A stretch of DNA of 64,000 nt from Arthrobacter sp. fls2-241-R2A-200 (GTDB lineage: Bacteria; Actinomycetota; Actinomycetes; Actinomycetales; Micrococcaceae): the NCBI RefSeq assembly GCF_030209745.1, contig NZ_JARVRJ010000009.1, forward strand, positions 372,001 to 436,000, given 5' to 3'. The position numbers and the translations under genes are program-made. This document shows, piece by piece, positions 9,061-17,451 of the stretch. A model generated the notes under the pieces. It was not told the origin of the DNA. It saw only the letters and a program-made list of their open reading frames with translations, and did no database searches. Positions within the stretch are counted from its first letter, which is position 1. Each line of letters opens with the position of its first letter.

Positions 9061-9066
9061 TAACTT
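9061..9066 (+). promoter_or_regulatory. -10 box for a leaderless pucR-type gene
   Basis: TAACTT lies exactly six bases before the ATG at 9073, the arrangement typical of leaderless actinobacterial transcripts. No ribosome binding site is visible. Confidence 0.5.
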
Positions 9067-9072
9067 CCATAG

Positions 9073-10731
9073 ATGGAGCCAGAATCACCGTCAGAGGCCA
9101 TGCCGCGGCCCGCCGAACCCGGGATGCAGCAATCCGTGGTGAGGCTCTCCGATTGCATCCAACTCATGCAGGCAGACCTCGTGCACGCCAATCCGACGCC
9201 GGAGAACCTCGGACACCCGGTCTCCGATGTCCTGATGTACGACCCCCTGGACACCTGGTCCAGCGTCGATGACCGGATCATCCTCGCCGTCGGATGCAGT
9301 TACGGATCCCCGGATTTCGATCAACTCCTCCACAGGGCCGCAAACAGCAACGCCGCTGCCGTGGTGGTCAAAGCCCACGGCGCACTGATGGAGCAACTGC
9401 GCGCTGCCGCCGTCCGTCACAGCCTGGCGGTCCTGGTGGCACCCGATGCCGCCGACTGGACGCGATTGGTGGCCCTCGCACGGGCCTCGGTGATGGGTGC
9501 TGCTGCTGATTCCGTCTCTGGAGTCCGGCTTGGGGACCTCTACGCCTTCGCCAACGCCGCGGCCTCCATCACCAACGGCGCCGCGAGCATCGTGGACCCG
9601 CTCGGCCGCATTCTTGGCTACTCAACGCTGCCCGGGCAGCCGATTGACGAACTTCGCAGAATCACCACCCTCACGTTGCAGGAAACCACCCAGCCTGCTT
9701 TCGACAACGACTTCAAGGCCGTTTACGCCGCGCCCGGGGCGGTGGTGGTGCCAGCGCCCGACGACGGAATGGCGCGGCTCGCGCTGGCTGTCCGGGCCGG
9801 AGGTGAGTTGTTGGGCTCGATTTGGATCATCGACCCGGGAGAAGAGCGGCGCGAGGCTTCACTGGTAGCGCTGGACAGGATGGCACCCTTGGCCGGGCTG
9901 CACATGCTCCACGCCCGTTCTGCGTCCGACTTCGGGGAAAGGCGCAACGCCGACCTCATCCGAACGCTCATGGATGATGCACCCCACGCTTCCTTTGCAG
10001 CGGCGCAGCTGGGTTTGGATGCGGCCAACGGGCTGGCGGTTGCTGCCTTCTCCATCGCCCGCCCGGAAACCGGGAGCCTGGAGTCCGTGCGGGACCTGCA
10101 CCGCCTGCTGCACCTGGTCACCACGGTGTGCAACGTGCAATTCAGCACCAGCCACAGCGCACTCCTCGGCTCGGTGGTTTACGCGCTCTTGCCAAGCCAG
10201 GGCAGCTCCCCCAGGGCTGTCCACGCCAGGATCATCCAGGAAATCGAAGCGTATTCGCACACCATCAGCTCATTTCCGCTGATCGCATCCGTAGGCGGGA
10301 TCGCCGCGAGGGTAGAAGACCTCCCCCGTTCCAGGTCAGAGGCGGTGCACACCATGAACCACCTGCTCAGCCAGCGGTCCCGGGGCATTGCCAGCCCGAG
10401 GGTTGCCTTGTTCGAGGACTTCCAAATTCCCTTGAACCTCCTGAAAATCGGGAAGTTCATCGAAGACAACGGGCTTGCCGGCGCGGACGAAATCGCTCGG
10501 ATCCAAGCCCGGGATGCAGAGCAGCAGACTGATTACCTGGACACCTTAAGGGCGTACCTGGCCACCAACGGCAACATCTCGGCCATGGCCGCGCAACTCC
10601 ATGTCCACAACAACACGGTCCGCTACCGCGTGGGTCGCTTGGCTGAGGACTTCAACATCGACCTCGCCGATCCGCAAAAACGGCTGTGGCTGTGGCTGCG
10701 CCTCACCACCACGGACCTCGCCGCGCAATGA
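9073..10731 (+). CDS. PucR family transcriptional regulator
   Basis: A 552-residue regulator. Residues about 30 to 150 resemble the PucR N-terminal sensor domain, the middle contains a CdaR GGDEF-like region (about residues 300-420), and the C-terminus (about 490-548) is the PucR helix-turn-helix with LRAYLATNGNISAMAAQL and HNNTVRYRVGRLAEDF. Such regulators usually activate genes for use of purines, amino acids or other nitrogen compounds. It is divergent from the dehydrogenase/ABC/RidA operon, with about 150 bases between the starts, and is the obvious candidate to control it. The -10 box six bases before the ATG suggests a leaderless mRNA. Confidence 0.85.
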   Translation: MEPESPSEAMPRPAEPGMQQSVVRLSDCIQLMQADLVHANPTPENLGHPVSDVLMYDPLDTWSSVDDRIILAVGCSYGSPDFDQLLHRAANSNAAAVVVKAHGALMEQLRAAAVRHSLAVLVAPDAADWTRLVALARASVMGAAADSVSGVRLGDLYAFANAAASITNGAASIVDPLGRILGYSTLPGQPIDELRRITTLTLQETTQPAFDNDFKAVYAAPGAVVVPAPDDGMARLALAVRAGGELLGSIWIIDPGEERREASLVALDRMAPLAGLHMLHARSASDFGERRNADLIRTLMDDAPHASFAAAQLGLDAANGLAVAAFSIARPETGSLESVRDLHRLLHLVTTVCNVQFSTSHSALLGSVVYALLPSQGSSPRAVHARIIQEIEAYSHTISSFPLIASVGGIAARVEDLPRSRSEAVHTMNHLLSQRSRGIASPRVALFEDFQIPLNLLKIGKFIEDNGLAGADEIARIQARDAEQQTDYLDTLRAYLATNGNISAMAAQLHVHNNTVRYRVGRLAEDFNIDLADPQKRLWLWLRLTTTDLAAQ

Positions 10732-10759
10732 GACTGCTACCCGGACGCACTGCTACCGG

Positions 10760-10802
10760 CTAACGCACGGGGCCGACTAACGCACGGGGCCGACTAACGC
10801 AC
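10760..10802. repeat. 17-bp tandem repeat, 2.5 copies, over the GH65 stop codon
   Basis: The unit CTAACGCACGGGGCCGA occurs at 10760-10776 and 10777-10793, and its first nine bases at 10794-10802. The third copy supplies the stop codon of the leftward GH65 gene. Confidence 0.85.
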
Positions 10803-13151
10803 TATGGGCAGTCCCGCCGTCGGGAAAACGCTGGGAAAGATCGACGGCGGCGGCACCGGTACGTCGTCGACCGGCACGGTGACGGCGTCCATGCCAACAG
10901 TGATGTGCTGGTCGCGCACATTCACCGGGAGTGGTTCGGCGCTGTAGTCCGGGCCGGACACGAGCTTGAGCACCATGGAGCCGGGGACCAGCTCCACGGA
11001 CAGCAGGCGGCCTTGGACTTTGAGGCTAAAGGACAGCCCCTCCCACTCCGCGGGCAGCCGGGGGTCAAAACGCAGGACGTCACCCTGGTCCCGCATGCCT
11101 GCGAATCCGCAGACCAAGGAGCTCCAGATACCACCTGTGGAGGCGATGTGGACGCCGTCGATGGTGTTGCCGTGGGAGTTGTCGAGGTCGATGAACAGCG
11201 CGTCCGTGAAGTGCTGCAACGCCACATCGTTGTAGCCCACTTCTGCCGCCATGATCCCCTGCACGCAAGCGGACAACGTGGAGTCGCCGGTGGTGATGGG
11301 ATCGTAGAAGTCGAAGGCGCGCTGCTTTTCCTCCGCGGTGAAGTCCTGCCATTGAAGGAACATGGCGAGCACCGTGTCGGCCTGCTTGAGCACTTGGTGC
11401 CGGTAGATCACCAGCGGGTGGAAGTTCAGCAGCAAGGGGTACTTGGACTTCGGGGTGTTCCAGTCCCACGGTTCCAAGGTCATGAAATCGTTGTCCTGGC
11501 TGAAGACCTCAACATGGGGATCGTACGGCAAGGTCATCCGCTCGGCGGCCTGCCGCCACACCATCCGCTCTGTCTCGGCGATGCCCTCGTTCTCCAGGGC
11601 CGCAGCGGTCCGCAAATTAAAGCGCGCCATGACGTTGGTGTAGAGGTTGTCGTTGACAACAGCGGTGTATTCATCGGGGCCCGTGACGCCGTGGATGTGG
11701 AACATCCCGTCCTTGCCGAAGAAGCCCAGCGAAGCCCACATCCGGGCCGTTTCAATCAACAGCTCGGCGCCCAGGTCAGGGCCGAACGTGTCATCGCCGC
11801 TGGCCCATTGGTACCGGTTTGCCGCGAAGGCAATAGCAGCGGCAATGTGGAACTGGGCGGTTCCTGCAGCGTAATAGGCGCTGGCCTCAAGCCCGTTGAT
11901 GGTCCGCCACGGGAAGAGCGCCCCGTCCACGCTGAGTTCTTTGGCACGAATCCTGGCATCGGGCAGCATCGCGTGCCTCGATTCGAGGACCTTCCGTGCA
12001 CCCAAGGGGTTGGTATAGGTCAGGTAGGGCAGGAGGTAGACCTCTTGGTCCCAGAAATAATGACCCTCGTACCCCGATCCACTGACTCCCTTGGCCGGAA
12101 TGCCAGCTACGCCGGCACGGGCCGTGGCTTGGGCGAGCTGGAACAACGCCCAGCGGACAGCCTGCTGAAGCTCCGGCTGACCGCCGATGGAAACGTCCGC
12201 CGTCGTCCAGTATTCGTCGTAGTGTGCCGTGCTCTGGGCGAGGATCGCAGAAAACGGTACGAGGTTGGCTTCCGCCTCCGCGGCAAGTGCCTCGCCAACA
12301 TCCTCCGCGTCGCTCGCCGACCCCGCCACTACGTAGCTGACAGTCTTTTCCATGCGGAACTGTTGGCCGCCATGGATAGCCAGAACGTAGCGGACGGATG
12401 AGTCGTCCTCCCCTACCGCCGTCTCAAACGGTTGCACTTCTGCCGAGATCCAGTGATCCACGGCTACTGCCACTCGTTGGCGTGACTCCGCCGTCTCCCA
12501 TGCCAAACGCAGGGAACCATCGACGCCGTTCAGGTACAAGGGAAGCAACACACGGCCCGCGTGCCGGCCGGAGCGGCGGGGATCGTGGACCGAGTGGTCC
12601 TCCACCGGCTGGTCCTGCCGGTTCACGACGCCGGAGGTGATGTCCGCGGACACGTCCCGGTCAGCACTGATGGACAGTTCCAAGCCGAGGCACCCGCGGG
12701 AATCGAACCCTACCGCGCGTCGCTCCACCGTGGTGACGGTAGCGCCCGAGCGGCACGCCCACGTGGTGCTTACCTCGTACACGCCTGTGGAAAAGTCCAC
12801 GCTCCGGCGGTAGTCCACCACTGTGGATTCCGCGAGGCTGAGAACCTCGCCGTCGATGGAAACGGTGAAGTTGTTTGCGTCCGGCACATACACGATCCGC
12901 TGTCCGGTACGGGCGAACCCATAGGCGTTCTCGGCGTGCTTGATATCCCAAATCTCATGGAATCCGTTGATGAAAGTACCCAGGAGCTCCCCGTCGCCCG
13001 CCGCGGCATGGGCGCCGCGAATGCCAAGGTGTCCGTTGCCAAGGGCGAACAGGGTCTCAAGCGTTCCTTCGTCACCGGGGACGTGGACGCTCTCAACGAG
13101 CTTCCAGGGCTCGCACGGAAAACGCATGCGATCAGAGGTAATGAGTGCCAT
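10794..13151 (-). CDS. GH65 family disaccharide phosphorylase
   Basis: A 785-residue cytoplasmic enzyme of glycoside hydrolase family 65, which splits an alpha-glucobiose with phosphate to give beta-glucose 1-phosphate and glucose. The N-terminal beta-sandwich contains ETLFALGNGHLGIRG. The catalytic acid is the Glu in VTGPDEYTAVVNDN, and the phosphate site is seen in GNTIDGVHIASTGGIW. Maltose, trehalose and kojibiose phosphorylases share these features, so the substrate is not settled. The partner beta-phosphoglucomutase lies 29 bases upstream in the same operon. Its stop lies in a 17-bp tandem repeat. Confidence 0.9.
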   Translation of the reverse strand: MALITSDRMRFPCEPWKLVESVHVPGDEGTLETLFALGNGHLGIRGAHAAAGDGELLGTFINGFHEIWDIKHAENAYGFARTGQRIVYVPDANNFTVSIDGEVLSLAESTVVDYRRSVDFSTGVYEVSTTWACRSGATVTTVERRAVGFDSRGCLGLELSISADRDVSADITSGVVNRQDQPVEDHSVHDPRRSGRHAGRVLLPLYLNGVDGSLRLAWETAESRQRVAVAVDHWISAEVQPFETAVGEDDSSVRYVLAIHGGQQFRMEKTVSYVVAGSASDAEDVGEALAAEAEANLVPFSAILAQSTAHYDEYWTTADVSIGGQPELQQAVRWALFQLAQATARAGVAGIPAKGVSGSGYEGHYFWDQEVYLLPYLTYTNPLGARKVLESRHAMLPDARIRAKELSVDGALFPWRTINGLEASAYYAAGTAQFHIAAAIAFAANRYQWASGDDTFGPDLGAELLIETARMWASLGFFGKDGMFHIHGVTGPDEYTAVVNDNLYTNVMARFNLRTAAALENEGIAETERMVWRQAAERMTLPYDPHVEVFSQDNDFMTLEPWDWNTPKSKYPLLLNFHPLVIYRHQVLKQADTVLAMFLQWQDFTAEEKQRAFDFYDPITTGDSTLSACVQGIMAAEVGYNDVALQHFTDALFIDLDNSHGNTIDGVHIASTGGIWSSLVCGFAGMRDQGDVLRFDPRLPAEWEGLSFSLKVQGRLLSVELVPGSMVLKLVSGPDYSAEPLPVNVRDQHITVGMDAVTVPVDDVPVPPPSIFPSVFPTAGLPIVR

Positions 13152-13180
13152 GGGCGGGTGGATCCTTCGAAAAAGTAGGT

Positions 13181-13906
13181 TTAGAGAAGATCGCTGAGGT
13201 CGTCGACCACCAAAGTGGCACCAGCCTCAAGCAGTGTCTGGCGGCCCGCCCCCCGGTCGACGCCGATCACTGCGAAAAAGTCAGCCGCCGCACCGGCCTG
13301 AACGCCGGAAACCGCGTCTTCGACCACTACGCATTCCTCCACCGGCACGCCCAAAAGACGCGCGCCGTAGACATACGTGGCCGGGTCCGGTTTGCCGGGA
13401 AGCCCGACGGCGGCAGCCACCTGTCCGTCCACCACCACCTCGAAGTGGTGGTCCAGTCCTGCGGCCCTCAGGACCGCTGGCGCGTTCCGGGATGAGGAAA
13501 CAACGGCCACTTTCAACCCCAGTTCGACGGCGGCGTTGATGAACTTGACGGATCCGGGGTACGGTTCCACGCCTCGGGAGTCCACAATCCCGCTGAAAAT
13601 GGCATTCTTTCGATTGCCCAAACCCTGCACGGTCTCGTGGTCCGGATGGTCATTGACCGGACCTTCGGGCAAGGTGATTGCCCGGGATGCGAGGAAGTCC
13701 CGCACGCCGTCGAAACGCGGCTTGCCATCGATGTGGTCGAAGTAGTCATTTTCGCGGTATCCCTGCGGATGTCCTGCGTCAGTCAGATACCCGTCGAAAA
13801 GCTCTTTCCATGCCTGCTCATGAACAACCGCGGTGGGTGTGAGCACGCCGTCGAGGTCGAACAACAACGCCTTGGCGCCCGTCCAGGCGTTACGGTGATC
13901 GGTCAT
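13181..13906 (-). CDS. Beta-phosphoglucomutase-type HAD phosphatase
   Basis: A 241-residue HAD-superfamily protein that in this context converts beta-glucose 1-phosphate from the GH65 enzyme to glucose 6-phosphate. Motif I is LLFDLDGVLT near residue 15, motif II is the VVSSSRNAP segment, the conserved lysine is in LPGKPDPATY, and motif IV is VVEDAVSGVQAG. A cap domain lies between motifs I and II. It is the first gene of a two-gene operon and is preceded by a LacI-type operator. Confidence 0.9.
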   Translation of the reverse strand: MTDHRNAWTGAKALLFDLDGVLTPTAVVHEQAWKELFDGYLTDAGHPQGYRENDYFDHIDGKPRFDGVRDFLASRAITLPEGPVNDHPDHETVQGLGNRKNAIFSGIVDSRGVEPYPGSVKFINAAVELGLKVAVVSSSRNAPAVLRAAGLDHHFEVVVDGQVAAAVGLPGKPDPATYVYGARLLGVPVEECVVVEDAVSGVQAGAAADFFAVIGVDRGAGRQTLLEAGATLVVDDLSDLL

Positions 13907-13963
13907 GTGTGGTTCCGTTCCGCGCCTAAGGCGCGTGTGATGGTTTCAGGCAACAGCCCAAAG

Positions 13964-13977
13964 TGTAAGCGCTTACA
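13964..13977. promoter_or_regulatory. LacI-type operator upstream of the GH65/beta-PGM operon
   Basis: TGTAAGCGCTTACA is a perfect 14-bp palindrome of the type bound by LacI-family sugar regulators. It lies 58 to 71 bases before the first gene of the operon. No LacI gene is present nearby, so the regulator must be encoded elsewhere. Confidence 0.75.
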
Positions 13978-14032
13978 ATTTCGTTCCACAAGGGCGCTGA
14001 AGAATGCGCTGGTGAGACGGCTCTTCGCGGGT

Positions 14033-14659
14033 TCAGATTCGCTGGTTGAGGGCGTAATACTTCAGGAACGCGCTGACATCCACCAACTCGGCTTGCCCAA
14101 TGCGATGTCCCATTCCGGGATACGTGCGGGCCGTGAGCGCCGTGTTCGCGTTCAGCCACTCCTTGGTGTGGGCGATGGCGTCTTGGTTAATCACTGGATC
14201 CGCCTTGTCCCTCCCCCAGAAAAACGGGGGCGGCGTATCGAAGGATTCACTGAGGCCCAAGAGATCATTGTCCATGACGAACCCTGACAATCCTACCGTG
14301 GCCGCGAACTCCTTGGGTCGCAGTCGCAGCAGTGTGCTGGCCATGGCCATTCCTTGGGAGTAGCCCAACAGGCACACGCTGCTGTGCTCCCCTTTGACGG
14401 AGTTGATCCAGTCGAAAACCCTGTTGGTGGACGTGATGACGTCCGCGAAATCGTTGGTCAGGAAGTAATCCAGCAGAAACCAACCGTGGCCGTCCCCGAT
14501 CATTTTCGGGCCCCGTAACGCCGCGCAGGTGAACTCACCCGGTAGGTGCGGGAAAAGGTTCGCCATCCGCTGCTCGCTGGTGCCGTAACCGTGCAACATC
14601 ACCAGCAAGGGCGTGCCGGGACGTTCTTTTTCGGGCTTCGACCACACCACTGAATCCAT
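14033..14659 (-). CDS. Alpha/beta hydrolase (phospholipase/carboxylesterase family)
   Basis: A 208-residue serine hydrolase of the small esterase type. The nucleophile elbow is GYSQG in VCLLGYSQGMAMAS, the oxyanion region is LHGYGTSEQR, and the catalytic His is in PGMGHRIG; the Asp is likely in WGRDKADPV. There is no signal peptide. It is divergent from the AraC gene, with only 25 bases between start codons, and its own -10 box TAGTCT lies six bases before the ATG, implying a leaderless transcript. The substrate is unknown. Confidence 0.85.
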   Translation of the reverse strand: MDSVVWSKPEKERPGTPLLVMLHGYGTSEQRMANLFPHLPGEFTCAALRGPKMIGDGHGWFLLDYFLTNDFADVITSTNRVFDWINSVKGEHSSVCLLGYSQGMAMASTLLRLRPKEFAATVGLSGFVMDNDLLGLSESFDTPPPFFWGRDKADPVINQDAIAHTKEWLNANTALTARTYPGMGHRIGQAELVDVSAFLKYYALNQRI

Positions 14660-14665
14660 GGAAAG

Positions 14666-14678
14666 AGACTAGTAGACT
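14666..14678. promoter_or_regulatory. Back-to-back leaderless -10 boxes for esterase and araC-type genes
   Basis: On the minus strand TAGTCT (14671-14666) is six bases before the esterase ATG. On the plus strand TAGACT (14673-14678) is six bases before the AraC ATG. The two boxes are one base apart, so the two promoters can hardly be occupied at once. Confidence 0.6.
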
Positions 14679-14684
14679 GACGCC

Positions 14685-15158
14685 ATGACACCGCAGGAAC
14701 TGGCCAATCTGGCCCATCTGCGTCGCGCACGCGATTTCATTGATCGCGAATACGCCCGGCCGCTGGACGTGCCCACCATGGCCGCCGGCGCGCTGATGTC
14801 CCCCGCGCATTTCTCGCGCCAGTTCAAGGCCGCCTACGGGGAATCGCCCTACAACTACCTGATGACGCGCCGGATCGAGCGGGCCATGGCGCTCCTGCGC
14901 GCAGGAGTGAGCGTCACCGACGCATGCATGGAGGTCGGCTGTACTTCCCTTGGCTCGTTCAGCACCCGTTTCACGGAAATCGTTGGCATGACTCCCAGCG
15001 ACTACCGGGCCCGCGAGCACCATGCGGCCAAGGCCATGCCCAGTTGCATCGCGAAGCAGCACACCAGGCCGGACAGGCACGGCCGTCGTCGGGCAGCAGC
15101 GCAAGAGCCGGAAAACCTGAGCAGGATTGAAGAAGCGCCCACGTCAAAGCTGCAATAG
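14685..15158 (+). CDS. AraC family regulator, short form
   Basis: A 157-residue protein that is almost entirely an AraC DNA-binding domain (residues 8 to 107), with no N-terminal sensor domain. The two helix-turn-helix units are seen in VPTMAAGALMSPAHFSRQF and VTDACMEVGCTSLGSFSTRF, ending in the family motif GMTPSDYRA. The basic tail after residue 115 is probably unstructured. The VOC gene follows after 10 bases; AraC-VOC pairs of this kind are common in actinobacteria. It is probably leaderless. Confidence 0.85.
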   Translation: MTPQELANLAHLRRARDFIDREYARPLDVPTMAAGALMSPAHFSRQFKAAYGESPYNYLMTRRIERAMALLRAGVSVTDACMEVGCTSLGSFSTRFTEIVGMTPSDYRAREHHAAKAMPSCIAKQHTRPDRHGRRRAAAQEPENLSRIEEAPTSKLQ

Positions 15159-15168
15159 CGTGTGAAAC

Positions 15169-15570
15169 ATGAACATTTCATTGAAGTACACACACGTAAC
15201 AGTCAACGACGTCGACCAGGCACTTCCCTTCTATCGGGACGCCCTGGGCCTTGAGGTCCGTAACGACGTCGGCTCTGACGGGCAGCGTTGGGTCACGCTC
15301 GGCAGTTCCGCCCAACCCGAACTGGAAATTGTCCTCTCCCCGCCGCACGCTGGCCGCTCGCAGGCCGATGGCGACGTCATCCAGGAATTGGTGACCAAGG
15401 GCGTCATGCCCATGCTTGTCTTCAACTCCGATGATCTGGACGCCACGTTCGAGTCCCTGCGTGCTTCCGGCGCAGAGGTCCTCCAGGAACCGATCGACCA
15501 GCCGTGGGGTCCTCGCGACTGTGCTTTCCGCGACCCCTCCGGCAACATGATCCGCATCAACCAAGGCTAG
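15169..15570 (+). CDS. VOC family (glyoxalase-like) protein
   Basis: A 133-residue protein with two beta-alpha-beta-beta-beta modules. It starts with YTHVTVNDVDQALPFYRDALGLEV and ends with DCAFRDPSGNMIRINQ, the usual start and end of the fold. Metal ligand candidates are His in the first strand and Glu in ELEIVL. It forms an operon with the AraC regulator. The substrate cannot be named; glyoxalase, dioxygenase and resistance proteins share this fold. Confidence 0.82.
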   Translation: MNISLKYTHVTVNDVDQALPFYRDALGLEVRNDVGSDGQRWVTLGSSAQPELEIVLSPPHAGRSQADGDVIQELVTKGVMPMLVFNSDDLDATFESLRASGAEVLQEPIDQPWGPRDCAFRDPSGNMIRINQG

Positions 15571-15597
15571 TCGCCGCCGTCGTACGGTGCCGTTGGC

Positions 15598-16731
15598 TTA
15601 GCGGCTCAGCAAGCCGGCGTCGGTCCGATCACCGTAGTGGTGGGTGGACGCAATGGCAGCAGAGACGACATCCGGCAGCCGCAGGCGCCGCCTGTATGCC
15701 TGCCGCTGGAGCCTCTCCCCCGTACCGCGGCGGAGGATGCTGGCAACGCCGCGGCGCGCGAGCGCCAAGTCGCCGGCCTCCGCAAGGGCGTGGCGGATGT
15801 GCCGGAGTAACGCTCCGGCCACATCCGCTGCCGGGAACGGTTTCTCCTCCGCGGGGTGCCATAGCTGCTGGTTGATGCCAAAGCGGCTGGATTTCCAGTT
15901 GGCCATGCGAAGCACCGCCGTCTTAGTGCTCGACGGCGGCTCCCCCCGACGCCATGCGGCCGCCGAGGTTTCCACCAAGGCGCGTGCCATGACTGCCAGG
16001 GTCAGGGCATCCTCCGGAACCAGGCAGACGTCGGCGATCCGCAGCTCAACAGTGGGCTGGCCCCTGGAGAGCCGGGCGTCGAAATAAATCATTCCCTCGT
16101 CCATGGGGACACCCGTGCCCAGGAGTTCGGTCAACACGGCCCGGTATGCCGCGGCTGATCCGAACACATCCATGGGTCCAGCAGTGGGCCACCGGTTCCA
16201 GATCTGGGTTCGGTAGCTGTCAAAGCCAGTGTCAACGCCCATCCAAAAGGGGGAATTGTCACTCAATGCCAGAAGTACCGGGAGCCAGTGGCGCATGCGA
16301 TCCAGCACCCCCACGGCTTCCTCGGATGATTCCACGGACACGTGAATGTGGAAACCGCACGTCAACTGCTCCCGGGCGATCAGACCGAAGGCGGTACCCA
16401 TGGTGGCATACCGTTCATTCCCCGCCGTGGGCGTCGCATGGAAAACAGGAGGAGTGGCCAGCGCAGCTACCCGGGCACCCAGCTCGCTAGCGGCCTCATC
16501 CGCCAAGGCACGGCCGGCGCAGATTTCCGTCCACAACTGCGCCGCCGTGCTGCACGGGCGGGAGTTGACCTCGATTTGTTCCTGCTTGAACTCTGACTTC
16601 AGCGAAGGTCCGGCGTCTGGATCCGCCTCAGCCAGGGCCGCGATGTCCAGTATGCTGCCGGCCAAGGCCAGCGGCGTACCCGCGAGGGGATCTGCAATCA
16701 GCAGTTCCTCTTCCACCCCGAACGTCCGCAT
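15598..16731 (-). CDS. Carboxylate-amine ligase, YbdK/GCS2 family
   Basis: A 377-residue enzyme of the glutamate-cysteine ligase 2 family. The N-terminal GVEEELLI motif, the block TCGFHIHVSVES and the RWPTAGPMDVFGS segment are characteristic of the YbdK branch, which has weak gamma-glutamylcysteine synthetase activity. Actinobacteria use mycothiol rather than glutathione, so the physiological role is uncertain. The gene follows the zinc-ribbon gene by 38 bases in the same direction and probably shares its transcript. Confidence 0.87.
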   Translation of the reverse strand: MRTFGVEEELLIADPLAGTPLALAGSILDIAALAEADPDAGPSLKSEFKQEQIEVNSRPCSTAAQLWTEICAGRALADEAASELGARVAALATPPVFHATPTAGNERYATMGTAFGLIAREQLTCGFHIHVSVESSEEAVGVLDRMRHWLPVLLALSDNSPFWMGVDTGFDSYRTQIWNRWPTAGPMDVFGSAAAYRAVLTELLGTGVPMDEGMIYFDARLSRGQPTVELRIADVCLVPEDALTLAVMARALVETSAAAWRRGEPPSSTKTAVLRMANWKSSRFGINQQLWHPAEEKPFPAADVAGALLRHIRHALAEAGDLALARRGVASILRRGTGERLQRQAYRRRLRLPDVVSAAIASTHHYGDRTDAGLLSR

Positions 16732-16769
16732 AGCCGCCCCTCCCGACGATGATCAAATTGAGACGGTGG

Positions 16770-17246
16770 TCAACCGACGGAACGGGGAACCTCCATCTGG
16801 AATCCGCAACGGCAGTGCAGTACCTGGGTCTGCAGATACACCTCCAGAAGGCTCGGATTCTCCGGATCATCAGTGTTGCGGGGCGCCGCGATGATCTGTT
16901 CCGCCGGGCGGCCCAAGGTCATGGGCTCACCGCAATGAGTGCAGCTGAACCACAGTCCGGCGGCGGAGGTGGAGAGAAATTCCCGCTGAATCTCAGGGAC
17001 TAGCTGCTCCAAACGGACTGCGTGGGCATAAAAGGTGTCACATTCGCTGCAGGTATAACTCACTTCAACCACATGGGACCGGTTCGGTTCGGCTTCGACC
17101 ACCGTTTCCACGAATATGTATGAGTCAGTGTCGCAGACCGTGCACCATGGCGGCGCAGCAGCCTCAGCCGTTGCGGGGGCCGTGCGGCGTGCGGTTTTCA
17201 AGCGGCTCTCAGGCTTTGGGGCGGGAAGTGCGGATCCAAGCGTCAT
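16770..17246 (-). CDS. Multi-zinc-ribbon hypothetical protein, copy A
   Basis: A 158-residue protein with four cysteine sites in order: WCTVCDTD, YTCSECD, FSCTHCGEPM and LHCRCGFQME. They probably bind two or more zinc ions as zinc ribbons. It is paralogous to the protein at 18400-18831, sharing CDTD, the VEVSYTC type strand, HCGEPM and the CxCGFxMEIP ending. The start at 17246 is set by AAAGGAG eight bases upstream; the frame to 17315 is less likely. It lies downstream of the GAF-ANTAR gene in the same direction. The function is unknown. Confidence 0.72.
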   Translation of the reverse strand: MTLGSALPAPKPESRLKTARRTAPATAEAAAPPWCTVCDTDSYIFVETVVEAEPNRSHVVEVSYTCSECDTFYAHAVRLEQLVPEIQREFLSTSAAGLWFSCTHCGEPMTLGRPAEQIIAAPRNTDDPENPSLLEVYLQTQVLHCRCGFQMEVPRSVG

Positions 17247-17451
17247 TGCCATTCTCCTTTGCTCCTGCTGGAGTCCTACAAGGATGCACGCTTGGGGCCG
17301 GCCGATAGTGACCACGGCGCTTAGGGTGCAGTTCTTGGACCATCTGAGGATGGCACCACGTCATGAGACTCCAAGGGCTATCTGCTTAACCCACCTAAAA
17401 TGTAGTGCAAGAGTGGCGGCCGTCACAAGTGAGGGGCCTTGCATGGCTCCG

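Noticed and set aside
10905..12401. 498-residue open frame opposite the GH65 gene
   Set aside because: The minus-strand protein has all GH65 motifs; the plus frame has none and no ribosome site.
13964..13977. TGTAAGCGCTTACA as evidence for a local LacI regulator gene
   Set aside because: The operator is good, but no LacI gene occurs in the window, so only the site is reported.
17335..17377. Hairpin in the leader of the zinc-ribbon gene as an ANTAR target
   Set aside because: There is a CCAT/ATGG stem with a six-base loop, but the loop lacks the A1 and G4 pattern and no second hairpin of the type is next to it.
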